From: an uncultured Collinsella sp.
Lineage (GTDB): Bacteria > Actinomycetota > Coriobacteriia > Coriobacteriales > Coriobacteriaceae
DNA length: 11,765 bases
Direction of reading: 5' to 3'
NCBI GenBank assembly: GCA_900751695.1
Contig: CAADSS010000073.1
Span: forward strand, 1 to 11,765
The notes below the pieces were generated by a model that ran no database searches, was not told the origin of the DNA, and was given only the letters and a program-made list of their open reading frames with translations. Of the stretch, positions 1 to 5,994 are shown piece after piece. Each line of letters begins with the position of its first letter. Position 1 is the first letter of the stretch. The translations under genes and the position numbers were made by a program.

Positions 1-1
1 G

Positions 2-556
2 CGGGGCGGCGGGTCGCTCGATTGGGCCTTTGTGCTTTTTGGGCGGGGGGCCTCCCGTGCTTTAAGGCTTAAAAAGCCGGTGACGCCTGCCGAGGACCGT
101 TATGCCATGACGGTCCTCGCCACCGCCGCGAACCCGGCTTTTTTGGCGAGCCGGTTCGAGATCGACCGCCCGGGCGTAACCTATACGGCCGATACGCTTC
201 ATGCCCTTCGCGACTTTTACCCGCCGCAGGTAAAGCTCTACTTTATTACGGGCGCCGACGCGATCATCGATATCGTGACCTGGCATGATGCCGAACGAAT
301 CGCTGAGCTTGCTACCTTTATTGCGGCGACACGACCGGGCTTTGATATCGATACGGCGCGTGCCCGAATCAAAGAGTCGGGGCTGCCGTTCGACGTGCGC
401 TATATTCAGATTCCAGCGTTGGCGATCAGCTCGACGAACATTCGTAAGCGAGTTGCCCGCGGTATGAGCGTGCGCTATCTTACGAGCGAGTCCGTGCTCG
501 GCTACATTCGCAAACGCAGGCTATATGCCGATTTGGGCCAAGAAGATTTTGAGTGA
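2..556 (+). CDS. nadD: Nicotinate-nucleotide adenylyltransferase, 5'-truncated
   Basis: NadD transfers AMP from ATP to nicotinate mononucleotide to form deamido-NAD in cytosolic NAD synthesis. The start codon and the N-terminal nucleotide-binding loop with the family's HxGH signature lie outside the window. What remains is clear: PVTPAEDRYAM, the substrate region FITGADAIIDIVTWHDAERI, and the C-terminal family signature ISSTNIRKRVARG followed by the closing helix ending IRKRRLY. A GTG at 32 could be mistaken for a start but is internal, because the reading continues upstream as SLDWAFV, which fits the family. Between about 35 and 70 the expected P-x-G-x-P-x-FK stretch reads best in another frame (see findings), so this part is either locally divergent or carries sequence errors. 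The stop at 554-556 is 12 bases before yqeK, which suggests one operon. Confidence 0.9.
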   Translation, partial: RGGGSLDWAFVLFGRGASRALRLKKPVTPAEDRYAMTVLATAANPAFLASRFEIDRPGVTYTADTLHALRDFYPPQVKLYFITGADAIIDIVTWHDAERIAELATFIAATRPGFDIDTARARIKESGLPFDVRYIQIPALAISSTNIRKRVARGMSVRYLTSESVLGYIRKRRLYADLGQEDFE

Positions 557-568
557 TGGGGGTCTACG

Positions 569-1177
569 TTGTCGGTAGAGGATCAGTTTGAGGGCGATGA
601 GCGCGCGCTGCTCAAGCGCATTCAAGAGCTGCTCGATGTTCGCATGAAGGATAAGCGCAAGCGCTATGTGCATTCGCTGGGTGTTGCCGAGACCGCACTT
701 CATCTGGCCGAGGTCTACGGCGTTGACCGCTTTGATGCCGCTGCCGCCGGACTGATCCATGACTGGGACAAAGTGCTCTCCGACGACGAGCTGGTCACGC
801 GCGCTCTGCATTACGGCATTAAGATTGCCGGCTCTCCTTCCGCCGCGACGCCGCTTTTGCATGGCCCTGTTGCCGCCTATGAACTTCCGCAGCTTTTTCC
901 CGAGCTGTCGCCGGCGGTCTTTCAGGCTGTCGACCGTCACACCGTGGGCGCTTGCGACATGACGCCGCTCGATATGGTGGTCTTTGTGGCTGATGCCATC
1001 GAACCCAACCGCCACGGCGATTATGCCCATGCGCTGCGCAAGATGGTGGGGGAGTCGACGCTCGATGAGTTGTTCTTCTCCTGTTTTGCGCAGGGTCTGG
1101 TCTATGTGATCCAGTCCGGGCGCTATCTTTATCCCACGGCTATTACGATTTACAACCATTACGCCCAGCTGCGCTAG
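569..1177 (+). CDS. yqeK: YqeK-family HD-domain hydrolase (symmetrical Ap4A hydrolase)
   Basis: This 202-residue protein is an HD-domain phosphohydrolase of the YqeK family, whose characterised members split diadenosine tetraphosphate into two ADP using bound metal. Family hallmarks are in order: YVHSLGVA (H35), AGLIHDWDK (H64, D65), LLHGPVAAYEL (H98), VDRHTVG (H124) and FVADAIEPNR (D142). These are the expected metal ligands and the closing D-x-IEPNR motif. The start is TTG at 569, six bases after a GGGGG run at 558-562. An upstream ATG at 555 is in another frame. The residues before H35 are a helical, charged N-terminal segment. The gene sits 12 bases behind nadD and 27 bases before rsfS, the usual order of this cluster in Gram-positive bacteria. 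The fold and family are well supported; the Ap4A substrate is known from the family, not visible here. Confidence 0.9.
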   Translation: MSVEDQFEGDERALLKRIQELLDVRMKDKRKRYVHSLGVAETALHLAEVYGVDRFDAAAAGLIHDWDKVLSDDELVTRALHYGIKIAGSPSAATPLLHGPVAAYELPQLFPELSPAVFQAVDRHTVGACDMTPLDMVVFVADAIEPNRHGDYAHALRKMVGESTLDELFFSCFAQGLVYVIQSGRYLYPTAITIYNHYAQLR

Positions 1178-1204
1178 CTCGGGCTGTCTAGAAAGAGGTA
1201 TTCC

Positions 1205-1660
1205 ATGGCCGACGAGACCATGACCGACGAGCAGATTCTTGAAGGCGTGGAGCACAAGAGCTTCGCCGCCACGTCCGACCGCACTGCCGCCTCGCTGTCC
1301 GCGAGCGGTGTCGCCGCCGAGGATGTCGCCCGCGCCGCCGCGCAGGCCGCCTACGACAAGAAGGGCGAGGACGTTCAGGTGCTCGACCTGACCGAGCTCT
1401 CCGACGTGTGCGACTACTTTGTCCTTGCTACCGGCACCAACAACCGCCAGGTTGATTCGATCGTCGATGAAATTGAGGAGAAGGTCGCCGAGGCTTGCGG
1501 CGAGCATCCGTTCTCCATCGAGGGCCGCGAGCAGAAGACTTGGATGCTCATGGACTACGGTTCGGTTGTCGTCCACGTCTTCACTCCCGAAGCCCGCGAC
1601 TTCTACCGCCTCGAGAAACTCTGGGGAGACGCCCCCCAGCTCCCCCTCGACCTCCTCTAA
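1205..1660 (+). CDS. rsfS: Ribosomal silencing factor RsfS (Iojap family)
   Basis: RsfS binds ribosomal protein uL14 on the large subunit and blocks subunit joining when nutrients run low. The conserved domain begins near residue 42 (ARAAAQAAYDKKGEDVQVLDL). It continues with the family core LTELSDVCDYFVLATGTNNRQVDSI, the region IEGREQKTWMLMDYGSVVVHVF and the end DFYRLEKLWGDAP. At 151 residues it is longer than the usual 105-120 because of an acidic, alanine-rich N-terminal extension of about 40 residues with no domain I recognise. The ATG at 1205 follows an AAAGAGG ribosome binding site. Two further Met codons in the first 25 bases could trim a few residues only. The last base of the TAA stop (1660) is also the first base of the left 35-bp repeat of the neighbouring mobile element. 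Confidence 0.93.
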   Translation: MADETMTDEQILEGVEHKSFAATSDRTAASLSASGVAAEDVARAAAQAAYDKKGEDVQVLDLTELSDVCDYFVLATGTNNRQVDSIVDEIEEKVAEACGEHPFSIEGREQKTWMLMDYGSVVVHVFTPEARDFYRLEKLWGDAPQLPLDLL

Positions 1661-1694
1661 ATGATTTTTCTGGGACGGGGATAAAATAATCATT
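1660..1694. repeat. Left 35-bp imperfect palindrome flanking the RAYT gene
   Basis: The unit starts with AATGATT (1660-1666) and ends with its reverse complement AATCATT (1688-1694). The middle holds the core GGGACGGGGAT. Its reverse complement matches the right unit (2546-2580) at 29 of 35 positions by hand alignment, and both units are the same length. As RNA it can form a 7-bp stem that continues with a bulge into TTT/AAA pairs. It overlaps the last base of the rsfS stop codon. It is best read as the cognate REP-like sequence or end of the transposase element. Confidence 0.85.
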
Positions 1695-1704
1695 GCTACC
1701 GTTT

Positions 1705-1745
1705 GCCGAACCGCTCACCTTTGTTGGGCGGTTCGGCCCTTTTCT
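1705..1745 (+). terminator. Rho-independent terminator after rsfS
   Basis: GCCGAACCGC (1705-1714) is perfectly complementary to GCGGTTCGGC (1728-1737). Three further pairs (T-G, C-G, A-T) extend the stem to 13 and leave a seven-base loop. A T-rich tract (CCCTTTTCTT) follows at once. It should end the nadD-yqeK-rsfS transcript and shield the transposase from read-through. It lies inside the interval between the left repeat and the transposase, so it is either the original rsfS terminator or part of the element. Confidence 0.88.
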
Positions 1746-1797
1746 TCCTTTCCTTTTGTATGCTGTGACTACTGCATCCTTGGAAGGGAGGGTTTCG

Positions 1798-2538
1798 ATG
1801 ACTCGTGTTGCCCGTGCGTTGTCCGAACTCGGCCATTATCACGTCATGCTCAAGGGCTGTGCTGGCCAGCTGATCTTCGAAGACGATGACGATCGCCTTT
1901 ATTTTCTCAATCTATTGAACAGACGATTTACGTCCGCTCATATTCGTCTTCTTGCCTGGTGCCTCATGGACAATCATGTTCACCTGCTATTTGATGATCT
2001 CGATAATCAGATGAGCGTTGCTATGCATGCGATTGATACGGCATATGCGAAACACTTCAATCAAAAAACCGGCCGCCGCGGACCGGTGTTCCAGGAACGA
2101 TTCAAGAGTGTGATCATTTCTGACGACAAACAGCTGCTCCGTTGCGTCCGATACATACACGACAATCCTGCAAAAGCAGGTATTTCTTCTGCTCCTCTGT
2201 ATCGCTGGAGCAGCTTCCATGAGTATTTCTCTCATCCCGAAATTTGTGATTGTGAAGGTATTCTCAATCTGTTTGGGGGTACGGAAGCGTTTTATCTTTC
2301 GAGTACCGACGGCAAGCCTAATCCCTATTTTATGCCCGAAGGTAAGCATATCTCCGATATGGATGCGCTGGAAGTTGCCCGGGCTCTTTTGGCTCCGCAT
2401 GAGCCTTATCAGCTTAAAACTTTGCCGAAATCAGAGCGAAATCGTCTTCTGGCAGTGTTGAGGCATCGGGGGTTTACGATTGACCAGATTTCGCGTCTGA
2501 CGGGAATTGGGACCAATATCATTCAAAGGGCGAAATGA
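1798..2538 (+). CDS. REP-associated tyrosine transposase (Y1_Tnp, HUH superfamily)
   Basis: This 246-residue protein matches the transposase family that cuts and joins single-stranded DNA at REP-like hairpins through a tyrosine-DNA intermediate. Visible family marks, in order, are HYHVMLKG (residues 13-20), IFEDDDDRLYFL (26-37), AWCLMDNHVHLL (53-64), which contains the H60-x-H62 metal-binding HUH pair, GPVFQERFKS (95-104) and RYIHDNPAKAG (118-128), which holds the likely catalytic Y119. A YRWSS motif follows. The C-terminus (about 210-246, with ISRLTGIGTNIIQRAK at the end) looks like a helix-turn-helix. The start is ATG 1798 behind GGAAGGGAGGG. The frame is open upstream to 1693, but that part overlaps the terminator and is not family-like. 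All key residues are intact and there is no frameshift, so the protein could be active. Base composition is lower in GC than its neighbours. Confidence 0.9.
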   Translation: MTRVARALSELGHYHVMLKGCAGQLIFEDDDDRLYFLNLLNRRFTSAHIRLLAWCLMDNHVHLLFDDLDNQMSVAMHAIDTAYAKHFNQKTGRRGPVFQERFKSVIISDDKQLLRCVRYIHDNPAKAGISSAPLYRWSSFHEYFSHPEICDCEGILNLFGGTEAFYLSSTDGKPNPYFMPEGKHISDMDALEVARALLAPHEPYQLKTLPKSERNRLLAVLRHRGFTIDQISRLTGIGTNIIQRAK

Positions 2539-2545
2539 CGCTCCA

Positions 2546-2580
2546 AATGATTAAAAAATCCCCGTCCTAGAATAATCATT
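2546..2580. repeat. Right 35-bp imperfect palindrome flanking the RAYT gene
   Basis: AATGATTA (2546-2553) pairs with TAATCATT (2573-2580), an 8-bp stem around the core ATCCCCGTCCTAGAA. It is the inverted counterpart of 1660-1694. The six differences lie in the A/T spacers and one C/T in the core; the GGACGGGGAT core itself is unchanged. It begins seven bases after the transposase stop, and on the minus strand lies about 30 bases past the dinB stop. It may help end transcription from either side. Confidence 0.85.
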
Positions 2581-2613
2581 CGCAGCTGCCCGGCTTTCTT
2601 TTTGCCTTAGGGA

Positions 2614-3867
2614 CTAATCGTTGAAGCGGGATTGGCGGCCGAAGGATAGGGCGGTGTCGCCGAATTTGTCTCGGACGGCGTCGATGGCGACGGAGAGGTC
2701 GCGGCGGTCGCTGGATTGGGCTCCGCGGTCATCGACCTCACAGAACAGGTCGGTTTGGATACCGCCTTGGTGGTTGAAGTCGCTCATGCCGATACCCGCC
2801 AGACGCACGTGCATGCCTTCTTGCCAGATATTGTCGAGCAGCTCGAGCGCTACGGCCACAAAGATATTCTCGTCGTCAGTGGGGTGCGGCAAGCGTTGCT
2901 GTGCCGTGCGTCCGCTGCCGTAAGAGTATTTGAGCTTGAGTGTTACGGTTCCACCTGTCAGCCCCTGACGGCGCAGGCGGCGCCCAACCGACTCGCCGAG
3001 CAGCGCGATCGCCGCCTCGATATCCCCACGCTCAGTCAAATCCTTCGCAAAGGTGCGCTCATTGCTCACCGATTTAACTTCACGTTCCTCATCCAGGCTG
3101 GTGACCTCGGATACTTCGAGCCCCAAAGCACGCTGACGCATGCGCTCGCCATTCACGCCAAAAATTGCAGCTAGGGTGGACTCTGGCGCGCGTGAAAGCT
3201 CGCCGAGCGTATAGATGCGCATGCGACGCAGTCGATCCTCGGCCGAACGCCCGATTCCGCTCATGGCGGACACGGGCAGCGCGGCCAAAAAACGCTGTTC
3301 CGTACCGGGGCGCACAACGGTCAGACCAAACGGCTTGTCGCGCTCGCTTGCGATTTTAGCCACGGTCTTGTTGCACCCAACGCCGATGGAGCACGTCACC
3401 CCCAGCGCCGCAACGCGGTCGCTCATGCGCCGCGCTACCAGCAGCGGGTCCTCGGGCGCAAAGCGGCCTGGCGTGATATCGATAAAGGCCTCGTCGATGG
3501 ACACACGCTCCACGCGTGGTGTCTCGTCGGCAAGAATCGCCATGACCTGCGCGCTCACCTCACGGTAGCGATCAAAGTGTCCGTGCGTCCAAATGGCCTG
3601 CGGGCACAGGCGCCGCGCCTCGGCCGAGGGCATGGCGGAGTGCACGCCAAAGCGACGCGCCTCATAAGAACACGTGGACACAACGCCGCGGGAATCGGCA
3701 TCGCCACCCACGATGAGCGGCTTTCCGCGCCATTCGGGATGGTCGAGCATCTCCACGCTCGCAAAAAATGCATCGAGGTCCATCAGGCCCACCGCCGGAC
3801 CCGTCCAGGGCGGCGGCGTGACGCCCGCAGCATCCTCATAACCGTATGTATGTTCGCGTCTTTCCAT
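2614..3867 (-). CDS. dinB: DNA polymerase IV (Y-family, DinB)
   Basis: This 417-residue Y-family polymerase performs error-prone synthesis across damaged templates. Residues seen: LMDLDAFFASVE (28-39) with metal ligand D30 and F35 at the steric-gate position; STCSYEARRFGVHSAMP (64-80); and RVSIDEAFIDI (121-131) with catalytic D125 and E126. Then come CSIGVGCNKTVAKIAS (thumb side), the helix-hairpin-helix stretch MSGIGRSAEDRL, and the little-finger entry KSVSNERTFAKDL. QTDLF (371-375) fits the beta-clamp binding pentapeptide and is followed by a C-terminal helix. Length is slightly above the usual 350-410 because of about 24 extra N-terminal residues. The ATG at 3867 has no Shine-Dalgarno but lies six bases after a TATACT box, so the transcript may be leaderless. 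The gene is transcribed toward the RAYT element and away from rpsP. I could not identify an SOS box. Confidence 0.95.
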   Translation of the reverse strand: MERREHTYGYEDAAGVTPPPWTGPAVGLMDLDAFFASVEMLDHPEWRGKPLIVGGDADSRGVVSTCSYEARRFGVHSAMPSAEARRLCPQAIWTHGHFDRYREVSAQVMAILADETPRVERVSIDEAFIDITPGRFAPEDPLLVARRMSDRVAALGVTCSIGVGCNKTVAKIASERDKPFGLTVVRPGTEQRFLAALPVSAMSGIGRSAEDRLRRMRIYTLGELSRAPESTLAAIFGVNGERMRQRALGLEVSEVTSLDEEREVKSVSNERTFAKDLTERGDIEAAIALLGESVGRRLRRQGLTGGTVTLKLKYSYGSGRTAQQRLPHPTDDENIFVAVALELLDNIWQEGMHVRLAGIGMSDFNHQGGIQTDLFCEVDDRGAQSSDRRDLSVAIDAVRDKFGDTALSFGRQSRFND

Positions 3868-3873
3868 GTCATG

Positions 3874-3879
3874 AGTATA
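3874..3879 (-). promoter_or_regulatory. Candidate -10 box of dinB (leaderless)
   Basis: On the minus strand this reads TATACT (5 of 6 to TATAAT). It is followed by CATGAC and then the dinB ATG. A start about seven bases downstream of the box would fall on or beside the ATG. No convincing -35 box lies 16-18 bases upstream, so this is a tentative call. Confidence 0.4.
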
Positions 3880-3913
3880 CCGCGCAGCTCATGTGGGGTG
3901 CGTGTATGTGCTT

Positions 3914-3949
3914 GCAAATCCCGAATTCTTGTCTAAGATATGGATTTGC
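3914..3949. repeat. 8-bp inverted repeat in the dinB-rpsP intergenic region
   Basis: GCAAATCC (3914-3921) is an exact inverted copy of GGATTTGC (3942-3949), with 20 bases between. It lies between the divergent dinB and rpsP promoters, about 35 bases upstream of the rpsP -35 box. It could be a split operator or a loose RNA stem; no function is shown by the sequence. Confidence 0.4.
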
Positions 3950-3982
3950 CCTCGACTACACCGAAGAAGTTGGTCTCACGAC

Positions 3983-4011
3983 TTCACCTGCCCGCGTCGA
4001 TGGCGTATTAT
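3983..4011 (+). promoter_or_regulatory. Promoter of the rpsP operon
   Basis: TTCACC (3983-3988, 4 of 6 to TTGACA) and TATTAT (4006-4011, 5 of 6 to TATAAT) are separated by exactly 17 bases. Transcription would start near 4018 and leave a leader of about 50 bases before rpsP. This is the best sigma-70-type promoter in the window and suits a ribosomal protein operon. Confidence 0.7.
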
Positions 4012-4067
4012 GTTCAACTGTTTGTTTGTAGTTGCAGCCTAAAGCTGCTTGGTTGGAGGAGTTTCCT

Positions 4068-4409
4068 TTGGCAGTCAAGATTCGCCTTGCTCGTCACGGC
4101 GCTAAGAAGCGTCCGTACTACCGTGTCGTCGTCGCCGATTCCCGCGCCCCGCGTGACGGTCGTATCATCGAGGAGGTTGGCCGCTACAACCCGATGACCG
4201 CCCCCAAGACCATCAACCTCGACCTCGAGAAGATTGCTGACTGGCAGTCCAAGGGCGCTCAGCTCACCGACGCCGTCGCTGCTCTGGTCAAGGCCGCCAA
4301 CGAGGGCGAGAAGACCGAGACCGTCGTCAAGAAGTCCAAGAAGCAGCTCGCCAAAGAGGCCGAGGCCGCTAAGGCTGCCGCTGAGGCCGCTGAGGGCGCC
4401 GAGGAGTAA
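4068..4409 (+). CDS. rpsP: 30S ribosomal protein bS16
   Basis: Ribosomal protein bS16 binds 16S rRNA and helps order assembly of the small subunit. The N-terminus AVKIRLARHGAKKRPYYRVVVADSR, then DGRIIEEVGRYNPM and a C-terminal DWQSKGAQLTDAV stretch are diagnostic. The start is TTG at 4068, six bases after a GGAGGAG site at 4055-4061, giving 113 residues. An in-frame ATG at 4032 would add 12 residues unlike the family and would skip this ribosome binding site. The S16 core is about 80 residues. The remainder is a Lys/Ala/Glu-rich tail (EKTETVVKKSKK, then Ala-Glu repeats), probably disordered or helical and seen in high-GC Gram-positive S16 proteins. It is the first gene of the operon and three bases separate it from khpA. 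Confidence 0.96.
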   Translation: MAVKIRLARHGAKKRPYYRVVVADSRAPRDGRIIEEVGRYNPMTAPKTINLDLEKIADWQSKGAQLTDAVAALVKAANEGEKTETVVKKSKKQLAKEAEAAKAAAEAAEGAEE

Positions 4410-4412
4410 ATC

Positions 4413-4697
4413 GTGCCTGAGGTTGACGCTGCACAGCTCGAGGGTGAGGCAATGCTCTCAGATCGCATCGCCGATCTCGTCGAATATCTCGTTGTTCAGA
4501 TCGTCGACGACCCGGATTCCGTGAGCCTTGAGGTCATCGACGGTGACGACGCCTCCACGATTGAGGTTTCGGTTGCCGAGGATGACGTCGCTAAGGTCAT
4601 CGGCCGTCGTGGCCGTACCATCAAGGCCATTCGCACGCTCGCCCGTGCACTGGCCGCTCGCCTCGACACTGCAGTCGAGGTAGAGGTTCTGGGCTAG
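4413..4697 (+). CDS. khpA: KhpA (YlqC-type) KH-domain RNA-binding protein
   Basis: This small KH-domain protein matches the YlqC/KhpA family, RNA-binding proteins that in several Gram-positive bacteria pair with KhpB (EloR/Jag) and influence cell elongation and sRNA binding. The KH core is complete: LSDRIADLVEYLVVQIVDDP, a beta strand SVSLEVID, then VAKVIGRRGRTIKAIRTLA with the GxxG loop as GRRG. The GTG at 4413 lies six bases after GAGGAG (the end of rpsP) and gives 94 residues. An alternative ATG at 4452 would give 81 residues, closer to typical family length, with GAGGGTGAGG before it. Its place between rpsP and rimM is the classic one for this gene. Family assignment is firm; the exact start is open. 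Confidence 0.92.
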   Translation: MPEVDAAQLEGEAMLSDRIADLVEYLVVQIVDDPDSVSLEVIDGDDASTIEVSVAEDDVAKVIGRRGRTIKAIRTLARALAARLDTAVEVEVLG

Positions 4698-4701
4698 GAC
4701 C

Positions 4702-5223
4702 TTGAGGTCCCAGTACAAAAACATCGCCCGTGTGGTCAAGCCGCACGGAAGGAAGGGGGAGGTCCTCGCGCAGCCGCTGCGGGGGCTTCCTTCTGTATTG
4801 ACGCCGGGTATGCGCGTCGCCTTGACGCCACCGGCGCTCAAGCGCGACCGTTTTTGCACGGTCGTATCCGTCACCGATACGGGCGATGGCGATCTGGTCT
4901 CGTTTGAGGGAATTGACGACTTGACGGCCGCCGAGGGCATCACGGGATGCTACGTGCTGGCAAATCGTGACGACTTTGAGCTCGATTCGCTCGACGCCGC
5001 CTATACCGACCTGATGGGTCGCAAGGTGGTCGACGAGCGCTTTGGCTCGCTCGGCACGATTGTCGAGATCATGTCGACGCCCGCCAACGATGTTTGGGTT
5101 GTCGAGGGCGATCGGTACGGCGAGGTGCTGATTCCCGTGATCGAGCAGGTTGTGCTCGATCTTCCCGATCAGGGGACAATTTCCGTCCATGTTATGGACG
5201 GTTTGATCGATATGGACAAGTAG
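4702..5223 (+). CDS. rimM: 16S rRNA processing protein RimM
   Basis: RimM binds ribosomal protein uS19 and is needed for maturation of the 30S head. At 173 residues it has normal length and the two family domains. The N-terminal RimM barrel begins with IARVVKPHGRKGEVLAQPL. The C-terminal PRC-like barrel has LMGRKVVDERFGSLGTIVEI, then NDVWVVEG and EVLIPVIEQVV. The start is TTG at 4702, the first in-frame start codon after a stop at 4681-4683. It is four bases past the khpA stop, with only a weak AGGA nearby, so translation may be coupled to khpA. It is followed ten bases later by trmD, the standard arrangement. Confidence 0.94.
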   Translation: MRSQYKNIARVVKPHGRKGEVLAQPLRGLPSVLTPGMRVALTPPALKRDRFCTVVSVTDTGDGDLVSFEGIDDLTAAEGITGCYVLANRDDFELDSLDAAYTDLMGRKVVDERFGSLGTIVEIMSTPANDVWVVEGDRYGEVLIPVIEQVVLDLPDQGTISVHVMDGLIDMDK

Positions 5224-5233
5224 GGAGGATAAC

Positions 5234-5992
5234 ATGCTGATCGAGACCCTTTCGGTCTTTCCCGAGATGTTTGAGCCCGTCATGTCCACGTCGATATTGG
5301 GCCGCGCCCGCAAGGCCGGCCTTTTTGATTTTAAGGCCTATAACCTGCGTGACTGGACGCACGACCGTCATCGTACCGTTGATGACGAGCCGTATGGCGG
5401 CGGGCAGGGCATGCTCATGAAGGTCGAGCCCATTGCCGAGGCAATCGAGGCCATCAGCTCCGAGGGTCCCAAGCCCACCGTGGTGTTCTTCACCCCCTGC
5501 GGCGAGCCCTTTACGCAGCATGTGGCCGAGCGCCTGCTCAAAAGCGAGCGCCTGCTGTTTGTGTGCAGCCGTTACGAGGGCGTCGACGAGCGCGCATATG
5601 CGTATGCCGATGAGCGTCTATCGATCGGCGATTACGTGCTCACGGGCGGCGAGCTGCCCGCTATGGTCGTGGCCGATGCCGTCGTACGGCTCATTCCCGG
5701 AGCCTTGGGCGACGAGATGAGCAATGTCGACGAGTCGTTCTCGACCGCCGAGGACGGAGGACTGCTCGAGTACGCGCAGTACACCCGCCCCGCCGAGTTC
5801 AACGGCGAGGGCGTGCCGCCGGTGCTTGTGAGCGGCGATCACGCCAAGGTCGATGCCTGGCGTCGCAAGAACGCCATCGAGCGCACCTGCCGCTGGCGTC
5901 CCGATCTGATCGAGACAGCGCGGCTCACGCCCGAGGAGCGCGCTTACGCGCAGGAGATTTTGGACGCTTCGTATTCGCAGAGCGAGGAGTGA
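5234..5992 (+). CDS. trmD: tRNA (guanine-N1)-methyltransferase TrmD
   Basis: TrmD transfers a methyl group from S-adenosylmethionine to G37 of tRNAs reading codons that begin with C, which prevents +1 frameshifting. It is a 252-residue SPOUT enzyme that works as a dimer. Visible: the N-terminal IETLSVFPEMFEPV; DDEPYGGGQGML with the YGGGQGM motif at 54-60; SRYEGVDER (112-120); SIGDYVLTGGELP, part of the SAM-binding knot; NVDESF; LLEYAQYTRPAEFNG; and the C-terminal helical part with VSGDHAKVDAWRR. The ATG at 5234 follows GGGAGG with five bases between. The TGA stop at 5990-5992 leaves only two bases before the lepB ATG. Confidence 0.96.
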   Translation: MLIETLSVFPEMFEPVMSTSILGRARKAGLFDFKAYNLRDWTHDRHRTVDDEPYGGGQGMLMKVEPIAEAIEAISSEGPKPTVVFFTPCGEPFTQHVAERLLKSERLLFVCSRYEGVDERAYAYADERLSIGDYVLTGGELPAMVVADAVVRLIPGALGDEMSNVDESFSTAEDGGLLEYAQYTRPAEFNGEGVPPVLVSGDHAKVDAWRRKNAIERTCRWRPDLIETARLTPEERAYAQEILDASYSQSEE

Positions 5993-5994
5993 GA

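Larger units (their letters stand above)
1660..2580 (+). mobile_element. RAYT-type element bounded by inverted 35-bp palindromes
   Basis: A single Y1-type transposase gene is bracketed by two near-identical palindromic units in inverted orientation (1660-1694 and 2546-2580), giving a unit of about 921 bp between rsfS and dinB. The interior is clearly AT-richer than the flanking genes, which fits acquired DNA. I see no target-site duplication at the outer edges, as expected for HUH single-strand transposition. REP-associated transposases are typically single-copy residents flanked by the REP sequences they process, so this may be a domesticated locus rather than an active insertion sequence. 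The exact ends are inferred from the repeats. Confidence 0.7.

Noticed and set aside
521..1693. A 390-codon open frame on the minus strand
   Set aside because: It is antisense to yqeK and rsfS, both certain by their motifs, and even covers part of the rsfS terminator region. It is a compositional shadow.
1693..1797. Upstream extension of the transposase reading frame to 1693
   Set aside because: The extra 35 residues would be coded by the terminator hairpin and are not family-like. A strong ribosome binding site precedes the ATG at 1798.
2584..2604. Terminator between the right repeat and dinB (CAGCTGCCCGGC followed by a T-rich run)
   Set aside because: Only a three-base stem can be drawn before the T tract. 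The right 35-bp palindrome is a better candidate for ending transcription here.
2716..3174. Plus-strand open frames of 100-152 codons opposite dinB
   Set aside because: The minus-strand DinB reading has all catalytic motifs. The plus-strand frames lack ribosome binding sites and family features.
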